From assembly GCF_029846715.1 (NCBI RefSeq), contig NZ_JARVWW010000048.1:1-49822 (forward strand): 49,822 bases of DNA. The letters run 5' to 3'. The translations under genes and the position numbers were made by a program. Shown one piece after another: positions 25,734 to 34,932 of this stretch; position 1 is the stretch's first letter; each line of letters opens with the position of its first letter. The notes below the pieces were generated by a model that did not search any database, was not told the origin of the DNA, and saw nothing but the letters and a program-made list of their open reading frames with translations. Source of the DNA: Bradyrhizobium nivariense. GTDB taxonomy: Bacteria > Pseudomonadota > Alphaproteobacteria > Rhizobiales > Xanthobacteraceae.

Positions 25734-27113
25734 ATGCCAAAGAAAAAGCAGCACATCGATCTATCGGATCCCAATCTCTCGAGCCTTATCCTGCGGCTCG
25801 CCATTCCGTCTGTTGTTGGCTTATCGATCCACGCGTTACAGCAGGTCGTCAACGCGATCTTTGTTGGCGCACTTGGCGCGCAGGCGCTCGCAGCTGTCAG
25901 CATGACCTTGCCGATCGTGGTCCTGCTCGCGGCAGTCGGACAGGGGATCGGTGTTGGAGCAGCGTCGTTCATATCTCGTCATCTTGGCGCCGGTGAGTAC
26001 CTGGAGGCGAGTCGAGGCGCAAGTACTGCACTCGCGCTCGCCGCCCCGATCGGTATCATAGTTACCGTCGCTCTGCTTCTAAACCTGCGAGGGATCTTCG
26101 TAACGCTCGGGGCAAGTCCAACCATCATGCCCGTGGCGCTCGACTACGCGGCGACGCTTTTGTTCGGGTACACCCTGATGCTTCTAAACATTGTCAACGG
26201 CTTCATCGTCAGAGCCGAAGGCAACACACGATTCAGCATGTGGACGATGATGACCGCCTTCATACTGAACGCGGTGCTTGATCCCGTCTTCATATTCTTG
26301 CTGGACTTGGGTGTGCGAGGCGCAGCCCTCGCAACGCTGGTATCTCAGATCGCTGCTATTAGCCTCTATATCGCGTATTTTACGAAGCTTGGCGGAACAG
26401 TTGTCGTCAGGATATCTCACATATCATTGCGAGCAGATCGCATCAGACAGCTCGCGTTCATAGGGGCACCGTCGACGATCACCAGTATCTTATCTGCTAT
26501 TACCGTTATGCTCTTGTACGGAGCTGCTGCGCCGTTCGGCGACGATTCGATCGCGGCCGTGGGAATAGCTGTGCGAATCTTGACGATGGGCGCACTACCT
26601 ATCACCGGCTTCTGCATAGGCTCTCAAGCTGTCCTGGGTTTCGGTTGGGGCGCACGCGACTTTGCTCGTGTATTGAAGGCTGCGAAGTTCATGCTCGCCA
26701 TGACTGTCGCTCTCGCCGTCGCGTATTCTGTGGCCGTTGTGATTTTTGCGCGACCTTTGGTCAGGCTGTTCAGCGATAGCGATAAAGTCACGGAAATTGC
26801 CGTCTCGACCTGCATCGTCTTCCATCTGTTTTTTGGACTGTTTGGTGTTGAGAGTTTTGTGGCGACGATGCTTCAGTCGTTCGGGAGAGCACGCCTCAGT
26901 GCGGTTGTGTCCTTGGCAAGGCAGGGCTATCTCTTCATACCGGCCGTACTGTTATTCCCGGTCATATCGGGTTTCAACGGACTGTTGGCCAGTCAAGCAA
27001 TCGCTGAGCTGGGCGCCGGAATGATCGCGCTGTTTGTCATGTTCCACCAGTTCGCTGAGCTCAGACGAGCGCTCCGGCATCCTATTTCAAGATCGATCGA
27101 GATCGCGGGGTGA
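25734..27113 (+). CDS. MATE-family efflux transporter
   Basis: The 459-residue product has about 12 hydrophobic segments. The N-terminal half has LRLAIPSVVGLSIHALQQVV-type MatE opening, NAIFVGALGAQALAAVS and GQGIGVGAASFISRHLG. The C-terminal half has GFCIGSQAVLGFGWGARDF. ATG 25734 is used; a GTG directly precedes it. MATE proteins export small organic compounds by Na+ or H+ antiport in the inner membrane. Position right after the NRPS suggests export of its product. The frame is intact, unlike the NRPS. Confidence 0.9.
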   Translation: MPKKKQHIDLSDPNLSSLILRLAIPSVVGLSIHALQQVVNAIFVGALGAQALAAVSMTLPIVVLLAAVGQGIGVGAASFISRHLGAGEYLEASRGASTALALAAPIGIIVTVALLLNLRGIFVTLGASPTIMPVALDYAATLLFGYTLMLLNIVNGFIVRAEGNTRFSMWTMMTAFILNAVLDPVFIFLLDLGVRGAALATLVSQIAAISLYIAYFTKLGGTVVVRISHISLRADRIRQLAFIGAPSTITSILSAITVMLLYGAAAPFGDDSIAAVGIAVRILTMGALPITGFCIGSQAVLGFGWGARDFARVLKAAKFMLAMTVALAVAYSVAVVIFARPLVRLFSDSDKVTEIAVSTCIVFHLFFGLFGVESFVATMLQSFGRARLSAVVSLARQGYLFIPAVLLFPVISGFNGLLASQAIAELGAGMIALFVMFHQFAELRRALRHPISRSIEIAG

Positions 27114-27266
27114 CCTGACAAGAGACGTCATCGGAGCTCAGAGCAAAAGGGCCTACATAGCCGGGGAGGTGTTGCGCTACAAATAAAGTGTTATTCGGCT
27201 TGCAATATGGGCTCTGTGTCATATGTGGAACGGCCGGGATCGCTTCCGCACCGGTCACATGCCTAA
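27114..27266. other. Short spacer between MATE gene and integrase remnant
   Basis: No gene and no clear terminator were seen. Confidence 0.4.
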
Positions 27267-27704
27267 TTAGCGCTGAGAACCGGATTCGCAGCAATGTCGA
27301 GGCTCTCCCGCATTGCCCACTTGAGCATTGAGGATAGGGCTGTACGGGCAGCGGGCTGCTGAGATCGCTCCATGAGCTGATGCGAGGTCAGCGATACGAG
27401 CCGAGAGATGGCGGCGAGTGATCCTGGAAAACTGACACGGATGCAGGGGTCTCCAACTGGCCAACAAGTAGCGTTCTATTTCCGAATTGGTCGGGGCTTC
27501 AGCCTTTGTTTGGGGCTCCGGAGATATTGATCCGCGATTGCCGGAGTGGGTCGGCCGCTGCAGGCGCGCCTTGGCTTTCTCGTCGACCGAGTCTTTGCCA
27601 TTGGCAACCAGGCCCAAAAGCCGCTTGGCCTCCTTGCGTGCAAGTTCTGGTGTCCAAGGGACGCCGTGAGGACCGATGGTGACGAAGCGCTGCCGACCGA
27701 ACAC
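27267..27704 (-). pseudogene. Tyrosine integrase N-terminal remnant
   Basis: The minus frame reads FVTIGPHGVPWTPELARKEA with RLLGLVANGKD next, the LGxxxxxSLAxARxxAxxLL-type arm-binding domain of island integrases. It continues EIERYLLASWRPLHP, SRITRRHLSARIADLASAHG and AISAARCPYSPILNA, the core-binding domain. The catalytic domain with R-H-R-Y is absent and homology dissolves near 27290. The upstream end touches the secreted-glycosidase gene on the other strand. It is a scar of a genomic-island or ICE integrase. Confidence 0.75.
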
Positions 27705-27822
27705 TCGGTACTTTGAGAACGTATGTCGCTTTTGTCGTGTTGACGTTTACGGCGGGAAACGGCACGCCTTGATCATCCGCATGGGGCAATACCGGATACG
27801 GTTGATGACGAAGACCAAAGGC

Positions 27823-30534
27823 ATGTCTAAAGTCTGGATGTATACGCGTCGTACGATGCTGTTGGGCAGTAGCTTGTTGGGTAGCGCGTTGTTCGGGGGC
27901 GTTACGCTGCCTACACCCAATCGGCCGCAGCGCAAGGTTACCATGGTGTTGAAGGCGGCCGACTCTTCCTTCGTCGTTGGGTGCACACAAGATGGCATTA
28001 CCTCGTTGCGTTATCGTAACGATACGTATGACACGGATTATGTCCTGCCTGGAGCCGTGCTGGGGACGGCTCACGCTAGAGTTCGGCGTGCCGGATCCGA
28101 GTGGCATACGCTTCGAACCGGCGTTGATGCAACAAAGCCGATGAATAGCGCGGCTCTTGAACTAGCAGCCCGCGATGCCGGTGTCCTTCTCACGACCCGG
28201 CTCGCAGTCGACGAGGCTGGATTGACGTGGGAGATCATGCTGCGGAACGACGGCATGGCGAGCGTGGAGGTTGGCGACCTCTATTTGCCCATGCCGATGA
28301 ACACCGAATTTCCGGCAGGGCAACCGGTGTCGGTGGCTGTTTTGAAGCACAGCTTCGTCTCGGGGCATGGATCGCACATCTTCTGGATTCGCGGCAACAG
28401 CACCGGTCCCTTCCTCATGCTCTTACCGGAAGCGGACACGTCACTGGAATATTGGAATGTCCACAAGGATTCGGCCGAAGCCAGTGGGACGTGGTGCGGC
28501 TACATCTTGGGCGGGGCGGCCGCCAGCGAGGCAGTGGCGGGCGGGACTCGCTGGCGACAGCCGACCCATTCCCTGTCCCTGTCGCCGGCAGAGGAACGGC
28601 GTTACCGTCTCCGCTTCCAGTGGGTTGCTGATTATGAGGCGGCGCGCAGGGCTATCGCGGACGCCGGTCTGGTGGACGTGGAGGTAATGCCGGGCATGAC
28701 GGTTCCCAACGACCTGCATGTCGACATCGCGCTCGCGTCCTCCATTCCAGTGGAGCGAATCGAAGCGGAATTTACCGGCGACACGGTGGCGCAACGATTG
28801 CCGGATCGGGCCGGCAGGCGACTATGGCGGGTCCGGTTTTCGCGATTGGGCGAGAACCGACTGACCCTGCACCAGCCGGGTGCGCGCCAGACCTTTCTTG
28901 AATTCTTCGCTACCGAACCCGTCGAGACGATGATGAAGAAGCGCGCAGCCTTCATCGTGAAGCGGCAGCATCGTGACTCGTCCAAATGGTACGACGGTTT
29001 GTTCGGCGAGTGGAACATGGAGACGCAGGTCCTGCTTGGCCCGGACAATTACGACCGGATCAAGGGCGGGCGCATCTACGAGGTGACGTGCGACGATCCC
29101 GGGCTGAGCAAGCCCGCTTACCTCGCGACCAAGAATGCCGAGCATCCTGATGCGGCGGAAGTGGCGGCGCTGGACCGGTATATCGATGCGTTCGTCTGGG
29201 GCGGGCTGCAACGTACCACACAGGAGGCATACGCCTACGGCCTCTACGGCATACCCGATTGGAAGCAGAACCGGGCAAGCAGCGATCCCGGCCCAAAGGG
29301 CCGCCTGCACATCTGGCGGCCTTATGACTATCCGCACATCTTCGCGATGTATTTGGCCATGCACCGCATCGCGCGTGACCATCCCGCGATCCCCACCCGC
29401 CAGAGCGCACGAGATTATTTGGTACGCGCCTACGGTACCGCGCTGGCCATGTTCACGGTGCCGATGCGCGTGGTCATGTGGTCTGCCTACCGCACCGGCT
29501 TCTACAACGAATGTGTGATCCCCGAACTTCTTTCGGCGCTCACGACGGCGGGCTTGATGCGCGAGGCGGCGACGCTGGAGGCGCACTGGGCGCGTAAGGT
29601 GCGAGCCTTCGTCGATCCGAAGGCGGACCTGTTCGGGTCGGAATATCCGTTCGATTCCACAGGCTTCGAATCAACGCAGGCACTGGCGCGCTCGGCCCTA
29701 GACGACCCTGTCGCCATGGGGGTTTCGAAGGCGGCAGCCCTTGCCTTCGCGGAGCGTCAGATCGCTGCAAACCTGCTCTGCCGTGGCTGGCTGGAACCTG
29801 CTTATTACTACCTGGGCAGCGATTATCGCGGGACTGCGGGCGACGCCTATACGCTGACCTACATGGCGCAGATGGGCGGCTGGGCGCTGCTTGATTATGC
29901 GCTGAACGATGCAGACGACCCGCATCCGCTCCTTCGTCTGGGCTATGCGTCACAACTCAGCGCGTGGGCCTTGCTGAACAGCGGCCCTGCGTCGGCCGGT
30001 CATGGCTATTGGTATCCGGGCGAGGAGAATGACGGCGCGGCCGGTGGCGGCTTCGAGCCGGCGCCGAGCGGGACCACATGGCTCGGTCAGCCGCATCACC
30101 GTGGAACGTGGTATTACTCGTGCGAGATCGACCTGGGATTTTGTGGGGCGGTCCGCGCTGCTGCGACGATCGTTGCCGACGATCCCATCTTTGGGCAGGT
30201 TTGTCACGGTGGCATCGTGGAGACGTTCGCTCACACCCTGCGTATCTGGCCACGTGATGGCGTGCGGCGACGGCTCAACGTGCGGCTCCAGTCTCTCCGA
30301 TTGGACCTGGTGCTGCTTGACGCCCGATTCCGGGCGGATGGACCGATCATTCTGAATTTGGGGGAGGGGTGGATCAGCCTTACGCCTGAGCCCTTTGCCC
30401 CATCTGCATCGGGAGTGACGTTCGAATTGCGGTACGATGACGGGAGGAAGCGCAAGGAAGTCGTCGACATCACGGACAGCCAGATCGTCGTCCGCTTGCC
30501 TGCGGCGCGCTTACCGCGGGTTCAGGTTCGCTAG
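27823..30534 (+). CDS. Large secreted protein, six-hairpin glycosidase-like (resembles DUF5695)
   Basis: From ATG 27823 there are 903 residues. MYTRRTMLLGSSLLGSALFG is a twin-arginine-type export signal. The N-terminal part (to about 400) is beta-rich. The C-terminal part has many aromatic and acidic helical segments (WNMETQVLLGPDNYDR, AYGLYGIPDWKQN, YDYPHIFAMYLAMHRIA, PFDSTGFESTQALARSAL, YYLGSDYRGTAGDAYTLTYM, GYWYPGEENDGAAGGGFEP), typical of (alpha/alpha)6 carbohydrate-active enzymes. The match to DUF5695 is from memory. It is probably a periplasmic polysaccharide or oligosaccharide processing enzyme. The gene looks more GC-rich than its neighbours and is flanked by integrase and IS91 debris, so it is probably recent cargo. 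The start could also be 27781. Confidence 0.6.
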   Translation: MSKVWMYTRRTMLLGSSLLGSALFGGVTLPTPNRPQRKVTMVLKAADSSFVVGCTQDGITSLRYRNDTYDTDYVLPGAVLGTAHARVRRAGSEWHTLRTGVDATKPMNSAALELAARDAGVLLTTRLAVDEAGLTWEIMLRNDGMASVEVGDLYLPMPMNTEFPAGQPVSVAVLKHSFVSGHGSHIFWIRGNSTGPFLMLLPEADTSLEYWNVHKDSAEASGTWCGYILGGAAASEAVAGGTRWRQPTHSLSLSPAEERRYRLRFQWVADYEAARRAIADAGLVDVEVMPGMTVPNDLHVDIALASSIPVERIEAEFTGDTVAQRLPDRAGRRLWRVRFSRLGENRLTLHQPGARQTFLEFFATEPVETMMKKRAAFIVKRQHRDSSKWYDGLFGEWNMETQVLLGPDNYDRIKGGRIYEVTCDDPGLSKPAYLATKNAEHPDAAEVAALDRYIDAFVWGGLQRTTQEAYAYGLYGIPDWKQNRASSDPGPKGRLHIWRPYDYPHIFAMYLAMHRIARDHPAIPTRQSARDYLVRAYGTALAMFTVPMRVVMWSAYRTGFYNECVIPELLSALTTAGLMREAATLEAHWARKVRAFVDPKADLFGSEYPFDSTGFESTQALARSALDDPVAMGVSKAAALAFAERQIAANLLCRGWLEPAYYYLGSDYRGTAGDAYTLTYMAQMGGWALLDYALNDADDPHPLLRLGYASQLSAWALLNSGPASAGHGYWYPGEENDGAAGGGFEPAPSGTTWLGQPHHRGTWYYSCEIDLGFCGAVRAAATIVADDPIFGQVCHGGIVETFAHTLRIWPRDGVRRRLNVRLQSLRLDLVLLDARFRADGPIILNLGEGWISLTPEPFAPSASGVTFELRYDDGRKRKEVVDITDSQIVVRLPAARLPRVQVR

Positions 30535-30537
30535 TAT

Positions 30538-30740
30538 TGCCGAATATGGGGTGCGATCGGCACTTATGGCCTGCTGTTCCACGCGGCTTCCGAGGCGATG
30601 ACGATCATCGCCGCAAATCCCGGGCATCTCGGCGCACGTATCCGTGCCACTGCGGTCCTGCATACCTCGGGTTCGGCGATGATCCACCATCCGCACATCC
30701 ACATGATCGTGCCGGGTGGGCATCGGCGGAAAATTCAACA
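30538..30740 (+). mobile_element. IS91-family transposase fragment
   Basis: One frame reads IWGAIGTYGLLFHAASEAMT then IIAANPGHLGARIRATAVLH and TSGSAMIHHPHIHMIVPGG. HHPHxHxxVPGG is the His-hydrophobic-His metal-binding motif of IS91/ISCR Y2-transposases. Both ends are missing. Confidence 0.8.
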
Positions 30741-31067
30741 ATCATCGAAATATGGAAAAAGTGAATGCCGTGGCCGCGCTGGCCGCGCTCTCCCGGGAGA
30801 ATCGCCTCTAGCTCGGATATCTCGCACTATCTTGGCACAAGCGCTCAATTGAGCCGACATTTTTCCGCAACGGACGCACGCTGCCGTGGCGCCGAGAAGC
30901 GCGAGACGAGTCGGGGATTTCAGGCAGCAAAAAAAAGGTCTCCGGTGGGCCTTTGAACGGTCCCGCGTGGTGACGCGCCGTAAGCGTAGCGCCGCGGCCC
31001 TTTAGATTATCTGTGCGCGATGTTGGGAGCACCGCTAGAAGAATCATCTTCTGCAAGGGTGCTCACA

Positions 31068-31490
31068 ATGGACGACCATTCGGACGACATAAGACGACCG
31101 CTGTCTCCGCGTATCGAAGTGTATGCTGGAGTAGGCCGAAAGCAGTGGCCGGATGATTTGAAGGCCCAGATAGTCGCGGAAAGCCTCGAGCCAGACGCGA
31201 TTGTAACAGATATCGCGCGTCGCCATGGCTGCCGGCCCCAGCAGGTGCATGACTGGCGGCGCCGAGCGCGTTCAGGTCAACTGGTGCTGCCGGCTTCGGC
31301 GGATACAGTAACATTCGTGCCTTTGGTGTCGGAAACGTCGCCATCGGCGGCTGCCGCGCCGTCCGGATCGTCGGAAGCTGCCGCTGTTACGGTTGAGTTC
31401 CTGGGGGCCCGGGTGGAGGTGCGGGGAACGCCTGGGCTTGCCGTGCTGAGTGATGTGTTTGTGGCGTTGCGCCGGACACGTTCATGCTGA
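31068..31490 (+). CDS. tnpA: IS66 TnpA
   Basis: The 140-residue product starts MDDHSDDIRRPLSPRIEVYA. HTH core: WPDDLKAQIVAESLEPDAIV and DIARRHGCRPQQVHDWRR. C-terminal part VTVEFLGARVEVRGTPGLAV then LSDVFVALR. It is intact and overlaps tnpB by 7 bases, as usual in IS66. Confidence 0.85.
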   Translation: MDDHSDDIRRPLSPRIEVYAGVGRKQWPDDLKAQIVAESLEPDAIVTDIARRHGCRPQQVHDWRRRARSGQLVLPASADTVTFVPLVSETSPSAAAAPSGSSEAAAVTVEFLGARVEVRGTPGLAVLSDVFVALRRTRSC

Positions 31491-31837
31491 CGGCTCCCGC
31501 TGGCCTCATGATTTACGTTGCAACCCGACCTGTAGACTTCAGGAAGGGCGCGGATGGCCTGGCGCTGTTGGCGAAGGAGACGCTGGGCCACGATCCGATG
31601 AAGGGCGTGGCGGTAGTCTTCCGTGCAAAGCGCGCTGATCGGGTGAAGATCGTCGTCTGGGATGGCAGTGGCCTTGTGCTGTATTGGAAGCGGCTTGAGG
31701 GCAGCGCCTTCAAGTGGCCGCCGGTTGTTGACGGCGTCATGCCAATGGACGCCGCGCAGTTGTCGGCGCTTCTGGCCGGCATGGATTGGACACGCATGCA
31801 TGCGCCTCGAATCCCGCAGCCGAAAGCGCTTGCGTAG
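31484..31837 (+). CDS. tnpB: IS66 TnpB
   Basis: The 117-residue intact product has MIYVATRPVDFRKGADGLAL, VVFRAKRADRVKIVVWDGSG, LYWKRLEGSAFKWPP and a DAAQLSALLAGMDW end. TnpB is required with TnpA and TnpC for IS66 transposition; its biochemical role is poorly defined. Confidence 0.87.
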   Translation: MLTAPAGLMIYVATRPVDFRKGADGLALLAKETLGHDPMKGVAVVFRAKRADRVKIVVWDGSGLVLYWKRLEGSAFKWPPVVDGVMPMDAAQLSALLAGMDWTRMHAPRIPQPKALA

Positions 31838-31888
31838 GAGATAAAATCTTCGCTGCATCGAGGCGCGAAGCATGGCAGACTCGGGCCA

Positions 31889-32530
31889 ATGAGTGATTTG
31901 CCTGATCAACTGCCGAGCGACCCAGCCGAGTTGCGTGCCTTTGCCGCGGCTCTGCTGGAGCGCTGCGCCAGCCTCGAGCGGTTGCTCAAGCTTGCAAAAG
32001 ATGCGCAGTTCGGTCGATCGTCGGAAAAGCTTGACGCTGATCAGCTCCAGCTTGTTCTGGAGGATATCGATCAGGCTGCCGCGGCTCTCGAAGCAGCCGA
32101 GGACCGCGCCAATCGCAAAACACGCGAGAAGAGAGCTGCCGAGCGCAGGACCAATCGTGGCAAGCTGCCGGAGCATTTGCCACGCATCGTCGAAACGCTG
32201 ATGCCGGGTGCAGCCTGCTGCCCCTCCTGCAAAGGCGATCTCGTTGAGATTGGCCGCGATGAGAGCCAGAGGCTGGACGTCGTACCGGCGCAGTATCGCG
32301 TCATCGTCACCCGCCGGCCCAAACTGGCCTGTCGCGCCTGCCAAGGCGTCGTTCTCCAGCACGCTGCTCCCGAGCGACTGATCAGGGGTGGATTGCCGAC
32401 CGAGCGGCTCGTAGCGCATGTGATCGACGCCAAGTATCATTGGCATTTGCCGCTCTATCGTCAGGCGCAGATGCTGGCGACCCACGGAATTGCCATCGAT
32501 CGTTCCACGCTCGCCTTCTGGGTCGGCTAC
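31889..32530 (+). pseudogene. tnpC: IS66 TnpC, truncated after 214 residues
   Basis: MSDLPDQLPSDPAELRAFAA starts an N-terminal coiled coil. AQFGRSSEKLDADQLQLVLE, the cysteine pairs CCPSCKGD and CRACQ, and PLYRQAQMLATHGIAIDRST up to AFWVGY follow. The DDE catalytic domain is missing; after Tyr214 the sequence is foreign. Confidence 0.85.
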
Positions 32531-32531
32531 C

Positions 32532-32660
32532 CTACTGCAAGAATGCAGGCGCAGAGACAATCTTTTGGTAACAGCCCGGGTACGCGTGGCATTTATCTCG
32601 GGTAGAAAGGCGCAGCGCGTTCCCAAGTCCCTGCGGCTCGGTATGAAAGAGCATAGGCAA
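32532..32660 (+). pseudogene. YbgC-type thioesterase C-terminal fragment
   Basis: One frame gives LLQECRRRDNLLVTARVRVA then FISGRKAQRVPKSLRLGMKE, clearly related to HQQCRRGADLLVAARVRVAF of the intact thioesterase at 14222. Only about the last 40 codons are present, fused to the broken IS66. Confidence 0.75.
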
Positions 32661-33190
32661 TATAACTCTCGTCACGCTGTAGCTTTCCAGCGCCCCAATG
32701 GAATCAATCGGTTAGTCTCCTGCTGCTGCGAGATCGTCAAATCAGAGTTAGCGGCCTTATCGCATCTGGCCAAATAGTCGCGCACTGCATCGACACGATA
32801 GAGCGGGGGCCATCGACATAACGCCATTTCAGCGGGTGGTTCGGATCCCGCCGCCACTGTTCCAGCGCGCCGGGCGTGCGCCGGATAACCGCAGCCGCCT
32901 CTAAGGCCGTCAAATTAGAGCTACCCGGCAGCGTATCGATGTCGAACGTCGCGGGCGGTGGCATGCCACGATTCTTGCGACGGCGCTTCGTGGCACGCGG
33001 CATTTTGCTGGAACCCGCCGACTCAAATGCCTCGATCTGCGTCTTTTCGTCCTTGCCGGCCATGCCTCAGCCCCGAAGTAGAAACGGTCTGAGGCAATAA
33101 GATCGTAGGCTTCTCCCCAGCAAGAAACAAATCTAGAGCGGAGGTGTGGCTGCTGGGTAGCCGTGGCGTACAAATGGGACGAACGGTGGC
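32560..33190. repeat. Diverged duplicate of 45695-46290
   Basis: Both segments hold a thioesterase tail (plus), then a minus-strand HTH gene and about 100 bases upstream of it, in the same order. Identity is high in the HTH gene and lower at the edges (judged by eye). The copy here joins IS66; the other joins a fragment of the FAD oxidoreductase. Confidence 0.8.
32737..33063 (-). pseudogene. Excisionase/MerR-like HTH protein, frameshifted copy
   Basis: It reads MAGKDEKTQIEAFESAGSSK then PRATKRRRKNRGMPPPATFD and LEAAAVIRRTPGALEQWRRD. It is a paralogue of the intact gene at 45831-46154. After KWRYVDG a one-base loss (GGGGGCC against GGGCGGCC) shifts the frame and removes the LYPVDAVRDYLAKC end, so the HTH C-terminus is wrong. 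Confidence 0.75.
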
Positions 33191-33223
33191 TATTCTTCCA
33201 AGACAGACGAAGTAGGGCTCGAT

Positions 33224-33268
33224 CTCTTAATCAGCGGGTCCCAAGTTCGAACCTCGGTGCGCGCACCA
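33224..33268 (+). other. 3' half of a tRNA-Lys(CTT)-like gene, candidate attachment-site scar
   Basis: CTCTTAATCAGCGGGTCC matches the anticodon loop and 3' stem of tRNA-Lys(CTT). CAAGTTCGAACCTCGG is a near-complete T arm, and TGCGCGCACCA is an acceptor end with CCA. No 5' half precedes it (the bases before do not pair with the anticodon stem). Island integrases commonly target tRNA 3' ends and leave such half-tRNAs at att sites. Confidence 0.65.
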
Positions 33269-33269
33269 A

Positions 33270-33443
33270 AGGAATCAAAAGCCTTAGCGGAGCCACACTT
33301 CGAGAAGGTCGATGATCCGTGTGCGCGCGCCGCCGTGAGCGATTGATCATGGCTAAGCCCGTGCCCCTTCCATCGCCGAACTCGCTTTGCGATCGTCATG
33401 AGAACGTATTCAGACGCTGCCCTCTCAACAGGGGGTCGGTTCC
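33270..33443. other. Spacer between tRNA fragment and IS5
   Basis: No gene with support. The 69-codon minus frame at 33190-33399 is the antisense of the tRNA fragment region. Confidence 0.4.
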
Positions 33444-33447
33444 CTAG

Positions 33448-34720
33448 CAGTCTGCTGAAAAACCCAAAGAATTGGGCATTTATTCTGTCGCGGGTCCCAT
33501 TGTTGGGATGATGTGATCGAGGGTTTGAAGCGCTTTGGTGGTCTGGACGCCGGGTTGGCTACGCGGCAACCAGTTTGGGGATGCGGATCAGGTTATAGGC
33601 GATCAGATTGAGCATGAAGTCGGCGGCGACGCGGCCGATGCCGCGATGTTTGGTTTTGCGCATGGTCCCGTGCTGCTTGCCCCAACCGAAAATGCACTCG
33701 GTCATCGCCCGGCGAGATTGCGACATGCCGTACCCTGGATGCCGCGTGGTTCGTTGGTCGATGGCGCTGTTGCGGGTCTTGCCGGTTTTGGTGACGGCCT
33801 GGTTCTGCGTCACATGCGGTGTCACGTTGATGGCGCGAAGATTGGCGACATGATCGGCCGTATCATACGCCTTGTCCTCACCGGCCGTGATGCGGCGGCC
33901 GGCAGCTTTGCTCTTGGCTTTAAGCATGATCTCCGAGGCGCGGCGCTCGGCAGTGCCATTGGCGTGCGTGACCATGCCGGCCACCGCCAAGCCATGCCGG
34001 TTCTCCATGGTGGCGTGGCCCATATAGCAAAGCTTTGCCTCCCGCCCGGCGGCCTTGCGATAAAGTTTGCTGCTTGGGTCGCTGGTGCTGGCATGGGTGT
34101 CGTTCTTGCGCTTCTGTCCATGGAAGTTCGCGCCGTCATCATCGTCACCGCTGCCGTCCCTGGGGCGAAAGCTCTTCTGTGAAGCCCAGGCTTCGATCAG
34201 TGTTCCGTCCACCGAGAAATGCTCGTCCGACAGCAGAGGCTTGACCTGCGGATGGTTCAGAAGCTTGCTCATGAACTTCGCAAACACTTCGCCGTTCTGC
34301 AGCCGGTCCCGGTTCTTGGTGAAGGTGGTCGGGTCCCAGACCGGGTCATCAGGCGAAAGCCCCACGAACCAGCGGTACAGAAGATTGTAGTCCAGTTGCT
34401 CCATCAACTGGCGTTCCGACCGAATGCCGTAGAACACCTGCAGCAGCAATGCGCTCAGCAATTGCTCCGGAGGGATCGAGGGACGTCCTTCGCTTGCGTA
34501 AAGCTTCCCCAAGCTACGGTTCAACTCGCCCAAGACATCGCGGACCAGCGCACGAATCTTTCGCAATGGATGGCCGGCCGGCACTCGTGCCTCCGGCGAG
34601 ATGTATGAAAATAACCCGCCCTGATCCGCAAAAGCGCCCCGCATGCGAGTCCCCGACGATTCATGATATATAATTGAATCATCAACCGTCGGCCTTTACG
34701 AGGACTTTTTCAGCAGACTG
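33448..34720 (-). mobile_element. Complete IS5-family insertion sequence
   Basis: 15-bp perfect inverted repeats CAGTCTGCTGAAAAA (33448-33462) and complement (34706-34720) are flanked on both sides by CTAG, the YTAR-type target duplication of IS5. One intact transposase gene is inside. Length is 1273 bp. It is potentially active. Confidence 0.9.
33559..34644 (-). CDS. IS5-family DDE transposase
   Basis: The 361-residue intact product has MRGAFADQGGLFSYISPEAR, a DUF772 region with PSIPPEQLLSALLLQVFYGI and RSERQLMEQLDYNLLYRWFV. The catalytic parts are FSVDGTLIEAWAS and RRITAGEDKAYDT, then RRAMTECIFGWGKQHGTMRK with the YNLIRIPKL end. The full length is normal for the subgroup. Confidence 0.9.
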   Translation of the reverse strand: MRGAFADQGGLFSYISPEARVPAGHPLRKIRALVRDVLGELNRSLGKLYASEGRPSIPPEQLLSALLLQVFYGIRSERQLMEQLDYNLLYRWFVGLSPDDPVWDPTTFTKNRDRLQNGEVFAKFMSKLLNHPQVKPLLSDEHFSVDGTLIEAWASQKSFRPRDGSGDDDDGANFHGQKRKNDTHASTSDPSSKLYRKAAGREAKLCYMGHATMENRHGLAVAGMVTHANGTAERRASEIMLKAKSKAAGRRITAGEDKAYDTADHVANLRAINVTPHVTQNQAVTKTGKTRNSAIDQRTTRHPGYGMSQSRRAMTECIFGWGKQHGTMRKTKHRGIGRVAADFMLNLIAYNLIRIPKLVAA

Positions 34721-34724
34721 CTAG

Positions 34725-34932
34725 ACGACGAGGGGAACCGTGGGCACTTGGACGTCCTTGCAGAGCTGATCTGTAAGGAATTTTAGACAACGCGCATTTC
34801 GGAATCCGTGCGATTCGATGGCTGCATGGATAGGAGTGCTTCGCGGCCAAGCCCTACGTTGCGAGCTGCGGAGCATTCAATCGCCTGCCAAGGTAAGCAA
34901 GAGGACGCGGCGCGAAGCTCATAGCACCCGCC
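34725..34932. other. Short region without a gene
   Basis: Nothing recognisable was seen between the IS5 end and the nucleotidyltransferase stop. Confidence 0.4.

Larger units (their letters stand above)
30980..32530 (+). mobile_element. IS66-family element, 3'-truncated
   Basis: The left end starts GTAAGCGTAGCGCCGCGGCC at 30980, an IS66-type terminal repeat. tnpA and tnpB are intact, but tnpC stops being IS66 at about 32530. There a duplicated thioesterase/HTH segment begins. No right end is present. Confidence 0.85.
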
